Counted from the stretch's first letter, positions 8,747 to 18,163 are shown. The stretch is 64,000 nucleotides of DNA from Niastella vici (GCF_002077945.1 NZ_LVYD01000024.1:366642-430641); one strand, 5' to 3'. The notes: a model not told the origin generated them from the sequence alone. Program-made: numbers and translations.

Positions 8747-9367
8747 ATGAAAATTAAATCTATACTTCTCGCTGATGATCATAGCATAGTTCGCAAAGGA
8801 TTACGTATTATCATTTCAGATATGCTGGGGTTTAATGATCTTGAAGAAGTGGAAAACTGTAATATGTTAATGGCGGCATTAAAGAAAAGAAGCTATACAC
8901 ATCTTGTTTTAGACATGGTATTACCGGATGGTCATTGCATTGAGGTTTTGCCTAATATAAAATCATTATATCCCGATTTGATAATTGCAGTATTCAGTCA
9001 GCAGGAACCAAGTCCATATCTTTCGCTTCTTGCCCAATATGGAATTAAAAAATTTATTACAAAATCATCTCCTGAGCCCGTCGTTATAAACGGACTGACT
9101 GATTTTCTTAATGAACATAAATGTGATCTGTATGATGGTTCAGTTAAACAAACTCCTTTTGATACTTTAGCTCAGCGGGAACTGGAAGTGCTTCATTATC
9201 TTCTCATCGGCAATAAGCCGGGTGACATAGCGAATAAACTAAATATTAGTCCTCAAACTGTACATACGTATACGCAAAGGATTATGACAAAAACAAATAC
9301 TGAAAACATGGTTCAGTTGCAACGGTTGGCAATCGTTTGTGGTTTTATCAATAACCGATATTATTAA
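8747..9367 (+). CDS. LuxR/NarL-family response regulator
   Basis: 206 aa. The receiver domain (1-120) has acidic pocket D10-D11, phospho-acceptor D56 (LVLDMVLPDG) and the conserved Lys in FITKSSP (K106). The C-terminal GerE-type HTH (about 135-205) has LAQRELEVLHYLL and ISPQTVHTYTQRIMTK. It is transcribed away from the terpene synthase and lies downstream of the histidine kinase at 6169, which is its most likely partner. Confidence 0.88.
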   Translation: MKIKSILLADDHSIVRKGLRIIISDMLGFNDLEEVENCNMLMAALKKRSYTHLVLDMVLPDGHCIEVLPNIKSLYPDLIIAVFSQQEPSPYLSLLAQYGIKKFITKSSPEPVVINGLTDFLNEHKCDLYDGSVKQTPFDTLAQRELEVLHYLLIGNKPGDIANKLNISPQTVHTYTQRIMTKTNTENMVQLQRLAIVCGFINNRYY

Positions 9368-9524
9368 ATTTGGATGCTATTTCTGTTGGTTGTATCGAGG
9401 GAGTAAGCTAAAATTCTGAGAAATTCAACAGATAATTGCTGTGCGGTTTCAAATCCATCCATTGCCTGAGCGCATTATTGCTTGGTCATCAACAATAGCT
9501 ATAGAGATTTGTTTTGGTACCCAT
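9364..9524 (-). pseudogene. Internally deleted response-regulator remnant
   Basis: The minus strand encodes ISIAIVDDQAIMRSG, the first strand and acidic pocket of a receiver domain. It is joined with a frame change to MDGFETAQQLS, the segment that normally follows the phospho-aspartate about 40 residues later. The intervening region with the phosphorylation site is missing, so it is non-functional. It lies between a functional regulator and the ParB/PAPS cassette. Confidence 0.55.
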
Positions 9525-9540
9525 GACGGAATATTATTTT

Positions 9541-10188
9541 TTATTCTTGGCTGTCTGCACTCCAAGATGAAGAAAATTCCCTACCTCTGAATAATTCCGC
9601 AAGACCGCTCAATTGAGAAAGGCGTAGTAATTCGTCAGCATCCATACCAATGTTACGAACTATCCATTCGTCACTCATATCACAATCGATTTTTAGTGTT
9701 TTTACAATATTTACCATACCGTCAATTGAATGTTCTCCTCTTGCTCGGTTGTGACGAATTGTACTGGCAATTCTATCCGCCAGTCCATCCTTCCCTTCTC
9801 TAATAGTCGTTACAGGTACGTGTCCGAAAGTACTACTGCTTATCTTTTTGTAATAGCGCTCGATCTGGCGACGGTGAAAGCCGTCAACAATTCGTCTTAT
9901 GTTATCTTCTTTGCTAGTTACGATTGACATTGTGTAGCCATCCTCACTAATTGACTTCAATAATAATTTTTCTTCTGGAGGGGCAACATGGTTTGGATTA
10001 TAGTCGTTAGCTTCCACAGTCTCGCTTTTAACCCATTCAACATAGTCGACGGGATGATGTCTGAGAGGGCTAACGCTATGCAACTGTTTTCTTACCTGGT
10101 TGAGTGTTTCAATTTTTTGATCATCATCACTAATTCCTTCAATTAATTTGCACAACTCTTCCGTCATTTGCTTGATGAGATCCATCAT
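9541..10188 (-). CDS. ParB/sulfiredoxin-like (IbrB-like) protein
   Basis: 215 aa. The central VDGFHRRQIERYYKK contains the DGxHR-type signature of the ParB/Srx superfamily. The flanks (EANDYNPNHVAPPEEKLLLKS before; PVTTI and a helical C-terminus after) fit IbrB-like co-regulators and phage ParB-like proteins. The start overlaps the stop of the upstream IbrA-like gene by 4 bp (ATGA), so the two are translationally coupled. The ibrA/ibrB pairing was named as activators of prophage immunoglobulin-binding genes in E. coli, but the biochemistry is open. DndB of the DNA phosphorothioation system carries a comparable DGQHR motif. Confidence 0.75.
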   Translation of the reverse strand: MMDLIKQMTEELCKLIEGISDDDQKIETLNQVRKQLHSVSPLRHHPVDYVEWVKSETVEANDYNPNHVAPPEEKLLLKSISEDGYTMSIVTSKEDNIRRIVDGFHRRQIERYYKKISSSTFGHVPVTTIREGKDGLADRIASTIRHNRARGEHSIDGMVNIVKTLKIDCDMSDEWIVRNIGMDADELLRLSQLSGLAELFRGREFSSSWSADSQE

Positions 10189-11495
10189 AAACTATTTTTA
10201 TACTTTTCAATAATTGCTTTCTTTTTTTGTTGCTGGAATTTGGTCAAGCCAAATCCCATAAATTTACAATTGTGGTCATTCTTCAATATGCAAAAAGCCA
10301 TCCTCTTCCAGGAAGGTATATCAATTGTACCTTTCACATTATCAGTGTTATCCGGAATGCCGCGAAATGTTATTTTGGCTTTGGCATCTTTGGTATAATT
10401 GCTTACCCCATTTCTTTTTATAGAATATCCACATTCTTCAATTTCCTGGATGACCTCTTCTCTAAATCCACCACCAGTACGAGCCCAGAATCTTATACTT
10501 GTTTTGAATTTCTCCAAGTAATTATTCATTACTTCTTCTGGTAATGTAGCCAGTAAAAATTTCGTATATGACTTCCACGTATGCCCCTCAGGGAGTGATA
10601 CTTCTTTGTAGCCCATAGCCTTGGTTCCACCGTAGATAGCCGCAAAATTTGTACCCTGAACCCGACCTACTAATTTCGTCCATGTTTGTGGTTCAATTAT
10701 CCGGTATAGGTTTAGGCTATGCTTTGCCTCATCACTAAAGGGACTAGCCACTCGCATATCTCTTACATGCACACCTGCCAGATAGAACATATCGTACAGT
10801 TTATTGTAATCATATCCAAATCGTGAATTTGCAATCCAAACATCATCTACTTGCCAGTCATATATAGGAGATGCTGTCCAGACATTTTCTGCAGTTTCAG
10901 TAATCCAATTTTCACCCTTATATGTATACTTTTTATTTATAATAGCACTATAGCGGTGTAGGCTTTCGTCAGCTCTAAGTCCTATTAGCCCAATTGTCTT
11001 ACCTCCACCATGAATTTGTTTAAACCACCTACCAAATTGCTTTGCATGGTCCTTGTAAAGCATTTTGTAGCGGTATGTGGTCATGGGGTTGTTCGAAAGG
11101 TTATACACATAAGGCATTGCAGGCATTGGGCGAAGCCAAATTTCAGGTTTTTCATCATCCCACGGATACCAGAACATTTCGTAGTTACCAACTGCTGTTC
11201 GGGTTGCCATCGGCACACAAAACCAATATGGTTCTATATGGGCAATGAATTTATCATACATAGCCGTTACATACTCAGTGGTTAGCTGGTATTGAGATTC
11301 CATGTCTTGATGAAAAAGACCGAGTTTTTTGGTGATACCTTTTCGTTTAATGTAGTCCATAACTAAATGAAGTAGAACTCCGGAGTCCTTTCCACCTGAG
11401 AATGCGATATAGACATTTTGAAATTCCGAAAAGATGTAATCCATTCGGAGTTGAAAGGCTTCATAAACATTAAGTTCCTTGTTTTGCTTCTTCAT
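10185..11495 (-). CDS. PAPS-reductase-like ATP-pyrophosphatase (IbrA-like, DUF3440)
   Basis: 436 aa. The PP-loop SGGKDS (33-38) near the N-terminus defines the adenine nucleotide alpha-hydrolase/PAPS reductase fold. The central WTASPIYDWQVDDVW and the long C-terminal extension (IPDNTDNVKGTIDIPSWKRM) match the IbrA/DUF3440 group rather than assimilatory CysH. DndC and TtcA-like enzymes use the same fold to activate substrates for sulfur transfer. It lies in a tight operon with the ParB-like gene, a GNAT-like gene and a SNF2 helicase. The 5' end overlaps the GNAT-like gene by 26 bp. Confidence 0.85.
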   Translation of the reverse strand: MKKQNKELNVYEAFQLRMDYIFSEFQNVYIAFSGGKDSGVLLHLVMDYIKRKGITKKLGLFHQDMESQYQLTTEYVTAMYDKFIAHIEPYWFCVPMATRTAVGNYEMFWYPWDDEKPEIWLRPMPAMPYVYNLSNNPMTTYRYKMLYKDHAKQFGRWFKQIHGGGKTIGLIGLRADESLHRYSAIINKKYTYKGENWITETAENVWTASPIYDWQVDDVWIANSRFGYDYNKLYDMFYLAGVHVRDMRVASPFSDEAKHSLNLYRIIEPQTWTKLVGRVQGTNFAAIYGGTKAMGYKEVSLPEGHTWKSYTKFLLATLPEEVMNNYLEKFKTSIRFWARTGGGFREEVIQEIEECGYSIKRNGVSNYTKDAKAKITFRGIPDNTDNVKGTIDIPSWKRMAFCILKNDHNCKFMGFGLTKFQQQKKKAIIEKYKNSL

Positions 11496-11895
11496 ATTGG
11501 AAAAAAGCTAGATCAGTCCAATTTATTTTTCGTTTTACAACTTCGAATTTTTCTTTTGCAAATATATCAACGTGCTCATTAAGTACTGATATGGTTAACT
11601 TAGGATAATTGGTTTTCTGAAATCTTCTAACGACCTCTTTCACCAACGACCGCAATTCCGTCTTTGTGGCATCCAGGACAACAAATGCCTGCAATTTGGT
11701 ATAACTTAGGATTTGCTCTTCACCTACAAAAGCTTTCACAGTTTTTCCTTCCATTAAAATATGCCAAGTATAATTTTCTTTTGTAATAATAGGTAAATTT
11801 CCCCGTTTTAAAATTACATCATGATTCATGGCATACCGGCCTAAGATTTCAAAGACTTCTGGCGAATTACCTGGAAGATGCTTCATTCTAACCAT
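11470..11895 (-). CDS. GNAT-like small protein in the PAPS/ParB operon
   Basis: 141 aa, no TM. The order beta-strand (TWHILMEGKTVKAFVG), LQAFVVLDATKTELRSLV, a helix VKEVVRRFQ, PKLTISVLNEH, then FAKEKFEVVKRKINW looks like a compact acetyltransferase-type fold. The acetyl-CoA loop (R/Q-x-x-G-x-G/A) is not obvious, so catalytic activity is doubtful. It is co-transcribed with, and overlaps, the IbrA-like gene. Alternative: a structural accessory protein. Confidence 0.5.
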   Translation of the reverse strand: MVRMKHLPGNSPEVFEILGRYAMNHDVILKRGNLPIITKENYTWHILMEGKTVKAFVGEEQILSYTKLQAFVVLDATKTELRSLVKEVVRRFQKTNYPKLTISVLNEHVDIFAKEKFEVVKRKINWTDLAFFQYEEAKQGT

Positions 11896-11941
11896 ACCAA
11901 TTTTAATTAATATTATTTATAATATAACAAAATTTTGCAAT

Positions 11942-13612
11942 TTAAAGTTCTTCGACAAACTGTCTTAGACGAGTCCTATCATGAAGCAGCTCACGAATTT
12001 CATTTGCCAAATCCTCCTTTTTTTCGACGTTTTTCCGGATTTTAGTGTCGATTCCGGCTGTCGTAAACATATCCCATATGTCCATTTTATTTTCCTGCCC
12101 TAATCGTTCGACCCTGGCTATGCACTGCTTGCGCTCTATTCTTTTAAAGGAATTGGAAAAAAATATTAACCTATGGCAACATTGTAGGCCATTAAGACCT
12201 ACCCCGCCACTACCCATGGTGCCAACAAAGTATTTTTTCTCTTGTGTTTGGAACAACTCCTTTTCGGCATTTCTTGTCTTTCTATTCCTTCCTGTAAACA
12301 AGGCACAGTTTCCAATACCTAGAAAATTGGTGAGAATGTCAACTTCATATAGATATTTACAGAAAAAAATTGACTGACCTTCCTCATAACCTGTTTGATA
12401 AAGCATTTTCAATTTTTCTGTCCCCAGGTCCTCGATCTCACCAGTATAGGAGTTTTTATAAAACCCGCAAGCGATTTGCTGCATTCGGCTCAAGTATCCA
12501 AATATGGTATTTAATGGAATGGCCTCATCTTTAGCAATAATCCTAATCAACGATTCTTTTTGCCACTCATATAACTCACGCTGCCGCGAGTTGAGGTCAC
12601 ATTCCAATTCTGTAAATATCTTGGCCGGAATATTCAGGCATTCCTCCAGCTTTAACTGAAGCGTATAAGGCTCCAGCAGACCGATCAGATAATCCAGGTT
12701 CTTATATCCTATTACTTCATCGCCAGCTGTGCCCCCCATAATTAAAAACTGTTCTTCGAACCGGAAATAACTGTTACAACGTGTAATCAAATCGGAAAGC
12801 ATGGCATATTGCATGAACAAATCTTTAAGGTGTTCGGTAGGAGTACCGGTCATAATCACCTTAAAGCTGGTTTTTGATGCACAATACAATATCCGTTTTG
12901 AACGCTTAGCAAACGGATCTTTAACCATATGGCTTTCATCGATAATTACTTGCGTTTCGCTATCTATATAATCGTACGCCTCAAAAATAGCATTAGGACT
13001 ACTGCTCATGCTTTCAGTGCCTACTATCTTCCACTCAAGACCTTTACAGGTCCACCACAGCTCCAATTGTTCGTTCCAGTTTTCAATGATTGATACTGGG
13101 CAGAAGACAATAGCTTTTTTAATTTGTCCTACTTCAAATCTGCTTTCGCACAGATTTATAACCGGTTTTGACTTACCAACGCCTGGATCCGCAAACAATG
13201 CTGAAACTTTCATGCTACATAGAAAGTTAAGAGCCTGCGCCTGATGTAGCAGGCTCTTATCATCATAGATCGGCGGTATGTCATCTTTCAGTCGTTCATG
13301 TAAGGGAATCTTTCTTCGTTTCATCTCACAATTATTAATGATTTCGAAAAATTGCTTTTCGATATCATTTTTATATCGTTTTGCGAGATCCGATTTAAAA
13401 CCCTGCGACTTATAACCATTGCGACTCTCGACCTTAACAAAAACGGTTAACCTGTCATTTACCACCTCGAACCAGGCGCTTGTTTTATAATTATGGTTAT
13501 TAATCCCATATCTAATAAAGAGCCTTTGAATTCGTTGCCCTTTACTGTTATACAAGTTAGTGTCATACAACCTAGCTCCGATTAACCGTTTCTGTAGGTC
13601 TTCTAAAACCAT
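11942..13612 (-). CDS. SNF2-family DNA helicase/translocase
   Basis: 556 aa. Walker A is DPGVGKS (142-148), Walker B is DESH (225-228) and motif III is MTGTP. The C-terminal lobe has VGTMGSGGVGLNG and motif VI QCIARVERLGQE. This is a short SNF2 enzyme with no extra C-terminal domain. It resembles phage and conflict-system helicases rather than chromatin remodellers. It lies 24 bp downstream of the HARP-like gene and 46 bp upstream of the GNAT-like gene, so it is part of the same operon. Confidence 0.88.
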   Translation of the reverse strand: MVLEDLQKRLIGARLYDTNLYNSKGQRIQRLFIRYGINNHNYKTSAWFEVVNDRLTVFVKVESRNGYKSQGFKSDLAKRYKNDIEKQFFEIINNCEMKRRKIPLHERLKDDIPPIYDDKSLLHQAQALNFLCSMKVSALFADPGVGKSKPVINLCESRFEVGQIKKAIVFCPVSIIENWNEQLELWWTCKGLEWKIVGTESMSSSPNAIFEAYDYIDSETQVIIDESHMVKDPFAKRSKRILYCASKTSFKVIMTGTPTEHLKDLFMQYAMLSDLITRCNSYFRFEEQFLIMGGTAGDEVIGYKNLDYLIGLLEPYTLQLKLEECLNIPAKIFTELECDLNSRQRELYEWQKESLIRIIAKDEAIPLNTIFGYLSRMQQIACGFYKNSYTGEIEDLGTEKLKMLYQTGYEEGQSIFFCKYLYEVDILTNFLGIGNCALFTGRNRKTRNAEKELFQTQEKKYFVGTMGSGGVGLNGLQCCHRLIFFSNSFKRIERKQCIARVERLGQENKMDIWDMFTTAGIDTKIRKNVEKKEDLANEIRELLHDRTRLRQFVEEL

Positions 13613-13635
13613 CTATGCAAACAATTTTACTCGGT

Positions 13636-14184
13636 TTATGATTGTGGTAACCTAAATTGCTGCATTGATAGATTATTTAATCGTACATTACAATCCTGCT
13701 CCGTTTTTATTTCACACCATCCTTCAGACAACGCCTTCTGTACTTCCGGTAACAATGTTGCGGGTAATGGAAAATTGCAGATTTCAAATGTTGCATCGAG
13801 CACCTGTGTTTCCCAGTAGTACAAGTTTCCGCCTGGTTTTATTGTTCCACTTATAAATTTTATATCTGTACCCATCTTAATACTGCTAAGTCGACTAAAC
13901 GCCTTTGCAATCATTCTATGAAAAAGATATACTGAGCCACGACGCACAGATTTGGTATAATTTTTTATTATCAAACTACAGTTCTCATAGGGAACTTCCC
14001 CTGTTACATTCCACATTTTTTCCAATAAGTAGCGAACACTATCCAAAGCGCTGTCGTCAAACCACCATGCGTTATTTTTCCATTTTCCATGAAGAAAGTG
14101 AGCCTCTGTTAAAAATTCTTCATTATAAGGTGTAACGACTTTAAGTTTATCGTTTTTCTTCTCAAGTAATATTTGGGAACACAT
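13636..14184 (-). CDS. HARP-like DNA-annealing domain protein, partner of the SNF2 helicase
   Basis: 182 aa. Residues about 28-62 (AHFLHGKWKNNAWWFDDSAL...) have the pattern G-x-W-x-x-x-x-x-W-x-F-x-x-S of the HARP/HARP-like domain that often precedes SNF2 helicases on the same polypeptide (as in SMARCAL1). Here it appears to be a separate protein encoded immediately upstream of a SNF2 helicase lacking that domain. The rest is unrecognised. Confidence 0.5.
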   Translation of the reverse strand: MCSQILLEKKNDKLKVVTPYNEEFLTEAHFLHGKWKNNAWWFDDSALDSVRYLLEKMWNVTGEVPYENCSLIIKNYTKSVRRGSVYLFHRMIAKAFSRLSSIKMGTDIKFISGTIKPGGNLYYWETQVLDATFEICNFPLPATLLPEVQKALSEGWCEIKTEQDCNVRLNNLSMQQFRLPQS

Positions 14185-14251
14185 GTGAATAAGATTTAAA
14201 AATCACACTAAATAGGTTCTTGTAGTCTAATGGAAAAATAATTTCCTTTGA

Positions 14252-14920
14252 TTAATTTTCTCCATTTTCCTGGCCATCAGCAGGAGCCTGCAATGGCGTT
14301 TGTGGCTTTCCTTTAAGTGCGAACGGATAAACATCGGGTAACCTTTCCATATATAAAGAGCACCGGAAAATCACCACTTCTGAAAATGTGAGCATCATAC
14401 GTACTGCACCATCCAAATTCAAAATGCGGAAAAAAGTTTTGATTTTGCTTACTTCGACAAGTAACGAATTGTATTCCTTGTTGGTAAGGGAATAATATTC
14501 TCCGTTAATAATCATTTCCCGAAACATTAGTTTTGAAGCTGAAAGCTGCCGGTATACTTCCTGCCAGTCGCTTACCCAATCAAGCATGAATTTTTCACAT
14601 GACTCAGTGGCTGCTTTGAAAAACACTTTATCAACGTCAGCCTGCTTAGAATAAATCGGCATACGCAAAACCTCTTCTAAACCTACTGTGCAAAGATATC
14701 TGGATGCTCTATAATGAAAGCTGTCATATGGGTGGATTCCTTGATAGTATTTTGCCAGGTCAGTAATAGAGAAAGTTTTTACTCCTATTGTTACATCAGT
14801 GGATTTGGTTGTTACCCATCCCATGTTTTGTTTAATAATATACATGACAAAAAGATTTAGTATTCGGCTAAATCGGGAATGGCCGAACAGTGATAAAATA
14901 AATTCTGTCAAAAACACCAT
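14252..14920 (-). CDS. Hypothetical protein
   Basis: 222 aa with a Pro/Gly-rich tail (KPQTPLQAPADGQENGEN). The core is helical with no recognised motif. The true start may be at a later Met (MYIIKQNMGW), because the first 25 residues look hydrophobic and unlike the rest. It lies upstream of the HARP-like/SNF2 genes on the same strand (67-bp gap) and could belong to the same operon. No function can be assigned. Confidence 0.5.
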   Translation of the reverse strand: MVFLTEFILSLFGHSRFSRILNLFVMYIIKQNMGWVTTKSTDVTIGVKTFSITDLAKYYQGIHPYDSFHYRASRYLCTVGLEEVLRMPIYSKQADVDKVFFKAATESCEKFMLDWVSDWQEVYRQLSASKLMFREMIINGEYYSLTNKEYNSLLVEVSKIKTFFRILNLDGAVRMMLTFSEVVIFRCSLYMERLPDVYPFALKGKPQTPLQAPADGQENGEN

Positions 14921-14996
14921 TTTACAAATATGGAAGAATAACGGTCAGGATGAAGATAAGAAGTGTGTCATTTGAATAAGATTTAAGGTTTACGTA

Positions 14997-15620
14997 TTAG
15001 ATTAGTCTTTGCCGGCTTTGATCAAAAATTAATAAATAACTTGGCTCAATAGTTCCCTTCACAACATTAATGTATCCTCTACTTTCTTCCCTTATTTCAT
15101 AACCTGATTTTTGTAACGAATTAAGGAATATTTTGTCTTCAGTAGGCACCCGAACACAACACGCATCAATATTGATAAGCTTATTTACTACAAAAATGAA
15201 AATATCAACAAGAGTTGTTGCCAGTTTGAATTTTTCCATTGAGACCAATATGAAGACGGCCTTTTTGTCTTTTATATAAACTGCGTATTCCATATGCTCT
15301 ACAAAAGATGGATCTTGCAACTTTTCATATTCATCACATATTGGCTGGAAGCATACTCCAATTGTAAGTAGATAACGTTCTGAATTTTTATCTTCTGGTA
15401 TTCTTCCAAAAAGTTCCTCCTTTACAGTGAGATTTCGCTTACTGTCAGCAAGGCAGCTATAGTAGCAACGTCCTTTGACAGAAAATATATTTAGGGTTTT
15501 TATGCCCGAAAACTTCAAAACCACCTTATCCAATGAAATCAAACTCAAGCGAAAAAGTAACTCATTATATTCTACTTCGTGCTTTGTCCTGAACTCGTCA
15601 ATTGAGATTTCTTTTAGCAT
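14997..15620 (-). CDS. Hypothetical protein
   Basis: 207 aa, cytoplasmic by composition. Two cysteines adjoin (DACCVRVP) before a segment FLNSLQKSGYEIREESRGYIN that recalls the last helix and strand of GNAT folds, but no acetyl-CoA loop is visible. It is 76 bp upstream of the 14252-14920 gene on the same strand. Function unknown. Confidence 0.5.
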   Translation of the reverse strand: MLKEISIDEFRTKHEVEYNELLFRLSLISLDKVVLKFSGIKTLNIFSVKGRCYYSCLADSKRNLTVKEELFGRIPEDKNSERYLLTIGVCFQPICDEYEKLQDPSFVEHMEYAVYIKDKKAVFILVSMEKFKLATTLVDIFIFVVNKLINIDACCVRVPTEDKIFLNSLQKSGYEIREESRGYINVVKGTIEPSYLLIFDQSRQRLI

Positions 15621-15664
15621 ACAATAGCTAGTTATTTATTAATTTTCTCTTTGGCATACATCGC

Positions 15665-16873
15665 TTATTGCTGTTCGGGTTGCCTGCTAAAATGATATGC
15701 TAGACCCAATCCAGCAGTATTTTTGAAAATTCCATAGCCGTTCTTTTTGGAATAGGCTAGTAAAAAGGCCCAATCATAAAATCCATTCAATTCAATTCGT
15801 GCAGCCCGTGTAAAAAGCATTCCAGCTTTTAAACCTGGCGTCATACCTGCCCTATAGTATTTCAACTCATTTGAGAAATTTGCGACCGAATTTTCAAATT
15901 TTGTGTAAAGTTCAGGATGGTTATGACCAAGGATCTGTAGTTTATAACTAATTCCGAAATAAGCATATGGGCATACTTTCCCTAAGTTGTGTCCATAAAT
16001 TAGCGAAGTACCGACTGTAATAATTGATTGGCGAGAGTTATAAAAAAGAGTCCATCTTGTGGAATCTGATTGACTTTGGCCAGAAACTGTTACTGGTGGT
16101 AAATATCCTGCAGAAAGACGCAGCCTGAAACCCTTAAAAAACCAGTTATTGTAAATGTCAATGCCGCCCTCCACATATGTTATTGATTCTTTTTTAAACT
16201 TTAGCGGGGAAAGCCAGGTCTTGTTTAGCGAACCAGATGCTACCATCATAGCATGCCCTGCACTGATAAAAGGTACAAAATGAGTACGGGGATGAAATTG
16301 GGTAAGAGGCTTGAAGCCGGCGTTACCATTCAACGCATGGGCGAAGTCTATAAGAAAAGATTTTGAAAAAAAAGTACTTTTTAATTGTAATGTGTCAGTT
16401 ACAATATTACTTTCTGTGCGTGGGTCGAGATATTGGAATTTGTATTCAAACTCTTTTGTATTAAAATAACGGGGCAGAGGTCTAAATGCTGCCTGGGTAA
16501 CAACAACTGGGTCATAGCGCGAACCAAAACCAATATAAAATTGACGATAGCCACCGAGTTGCTCATAAAGCTGAATGCGATTGCCATCTATCAGGATATG
16601 AAGAATTTTCGGACCTTCCTGGTCAATTATTCGCTTATAACAGTCACTACCTGGAAACATTATGGCTCTCACTTCATATAATGAATAGCGTATGGTAGAT
16701 GCGTTATGCTCTTTAAAGAACACCCTCTCCGGGTCCTTCCAGTGATCAAAGGAAATCTGACCATATAAGGTATCGCCGAAGCGGTTTACGAGGCAGCCAT
16801 ACCTATACATCCTTTGGGCAAAAGAAAATAAAGGAATGGAGAGAACCAACGTCAGGACAATTAAAGGTTTCAT
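15665..16873 (-). CDS. Exported outer-membrane-associated protein
   Basis: 402 aa. The signal peptide MKPLIVLTLVLSIPLFSFAQ is clear. The first half (YGCLVNRFGDTLYGQISF) resembles a beta-rich periplasmic domain. The C-terminal half has alternating aromatic strands (AGYLPPVTVSG, YAYFGISYKLQILG, AGLGLAYHFSRQ) suggesting a beta-barrel in the outer membrane. It is the last of a run of envelope genes (20914 to 15665) on this strand. Family not identified. Confidence 0.6.
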   Translation of the reverse strand: MKPLIVLTLVLSIPLFSFAQRMYRYGCLVNRFGDTLYGQISFDHWKDPERVFFKEHNASTIRYSLYEVRAIMFPGSDCYKRIIDQEGPKILHILIDGNRIQLYEQLGGYRQFYIGFGSRYDPVVVTQAAFRPLPRYFNTKEFEYKFQYLDPRTESNIVTDTLQLKSTFFSKSFLIDFAHALNGNAGFKPLTQFHPRTHFVPFISAGHAMMVASGSLNKTWLSPLKFKKESITYVEGGIDIYNNWFFKGFRLRLSAGYLPPVTVSGQSQSDSTRWTLFYNSRQSIITVGTSLIYGHNLGKVCPYAYFGISYKLQILGHNHPELYTKFENSVANFSNELKYYRAGMTPGLKAGMLFTRAARIELNGFYDWAFLLAYSKKNGYGIFKNTAGLGLAYHFSRQPEQQ

Positions 16874-16931
16874 AATTGTTTAGATTGCTTTCTTTATTTT
16901 ATGATGGAATTCTATCAGGCTTGGTATTTCA

Positions 16932-17639
16932 TCAAAACCTATATGTAAAAGCGACCATCTTTGACTTAGCCCCAACATCATATAAACTAGTGTCGCTCAT
17001 TTCAGATCGAAACAGTTTGGCAGATATTTCAATTCGACTTTTGAACAATAAACCGGCGGATAAGCTAAAAGACCATTCTTGATCCGTTAGGTAAAGAGCA
17101 TGGGGGTATCGCCAAGGTCTATCACCATAATAAATAACCCCTTCATTCCTAACGATTTTTCGCGTGTTCCAGCCCAAACCACCGCCGGCGAATATTTGAA
17201 GTTTGGAGCGCCAAGGACTTTTATACAGCAGGGAAAGCTCCGGGGTTATAGTTCTAAAACGGAAGTCGGTTTTTGTGAATCCGATAATCTGCTCATACCC
17301 CTCACCATGAAAGCGCTGATCCCTGTAGGTGACTTCTCCTCTCAAAAGAAACCCTTTCATTTGGGGATTGTCGAGATCTATCGCAGCGGAAATAACAAAC
17401 CTCTTCGTAGGGTTATACTTTGTATTACTTACTTGATAACCTTCTGTTTTGAAAAAGTCCATAGTTACACCAGGACGGAGGGAAAAATAGACCCATTTGT
17501 TAGTAGCACCATTTTCTAATGAGTCCTGTGCGATTAGTGTGCAGTTGGCAAACAACATATAGAGGCTCAGAAATAAATAATTTCGTATAGGTGATTGTTT
17601 TATGTTTTGAAGAAATGTGTTAATGGTTTTGGTGCTCAT
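16932..17639 (-). CDS. Outer-membrane beta-barrel protein
   Basis: About 235 aa from the ATG at 17639; a farther start at 17681 adds 14 residues. The signal peptide region ends SLYMLFANCTLIAQDS. After it comes a repeated amphipathic strand pattern typical of small Bacteroidota barrels (RPGVTMDFFKTEGYQ, FRTITPELSLLYKSPW, LQIFAGGGLGWNTR), ending in an aromatic terminal strand MVAFTYRF. It lies 58 bp upstream of the 15665 gene and is probably co-transcribed. Cargo unknown. Confidence 0.65.
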   Translation of the reverse strand: MSTKTINTFLQNIKQSPIRNYLFLSLYMLFANCTLIAQDSLENGATNKWVYFSLRPGVTMDFFKTEGYQVSNTKYNPTKRFVISAAIDLDNPQMKGFLLRGEVTYRDQRFHGEGYEQIIGFTKTDFRFRTITPELSLLYKSPWRSKLQIFAGGGLGWNTRKIVRNEGVIYYGDRPWRYPHALYLTDQEWSFSLSAGLLFKSRIEISAKLFRSEMSDTSLYDVGAKSKMVAFTYRF

Positions 17640-17748
17640 AAACTTATTTTTTAATAAAGTAGTGATGACTATCGTCGTCATTAAACGTACATTTATTTAC
17701 ACATCCTGTGGCTAAGAGATAGTTGCCCGGCGAGGTTTAGAATTTAAA

Positions 17749-18114
17749 CTATGTAAGTTCTTTGATTAATTGATACAATTCTTCTGCTTCGCAGTCTTTA
17801 GAAAGAAAAGCATCTGCCCCCATCATCAACATCTTATCCTTGCTGTCGACATCACTCGAAAATCCTATTATCTTAATTGTCTGCCAATCTTTTTTTAAAG
17901 CTTTTGCCGTATCAAATCCATTCATTTCTGGCATATTAACATCTAAAATGCATAAGTGGGGTATTTCAGAAGAAACGTTCAACTGTTCAAGTAAGCTTCG
18001 CCCATTATCCGCTTCGATTATTACTTTGAAATTCTTGATTTCCAAAAGAGTCTTTAAAGATCGTCGTACACCTTTGTGGTCATCTACTACTGCAATCTTA
18101 ATATTTGTATTCAT
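17749..18114 (-). CDS. Single-domain CheY-like response regulator
   Basis: 121 aa, receiver domain only: acidic pair D11-D12, phospho-acceptor D58 (LCILDVNMPEMNGFD) and the conserved Lys in AFLSKDCE. There is no output domain, so it would act by protein contact or as a phosphorelay intermediate. It sits between a FecR-type lipoprotein gene and envelope genes. No cognate kinase is nearby on this strand. Confidence 0.85.
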   Translation of the reverse strand: MNTNIKIAVVDDHKGVRRSLKTLLEIKNFKVIIEADNGRSLLEQLNVSSEIPHLCILDVNMPEMNGFDTAKALKKDWQTIKIIGFSSDVDSKDKMLMMGADAFLSKDCEAEELYQLIKELT

Positions 18115-18163
18115 GCTCTAGGTTTTTGAAACAAAGAGTGCCTTAATCAATTCGTGTTTAATA

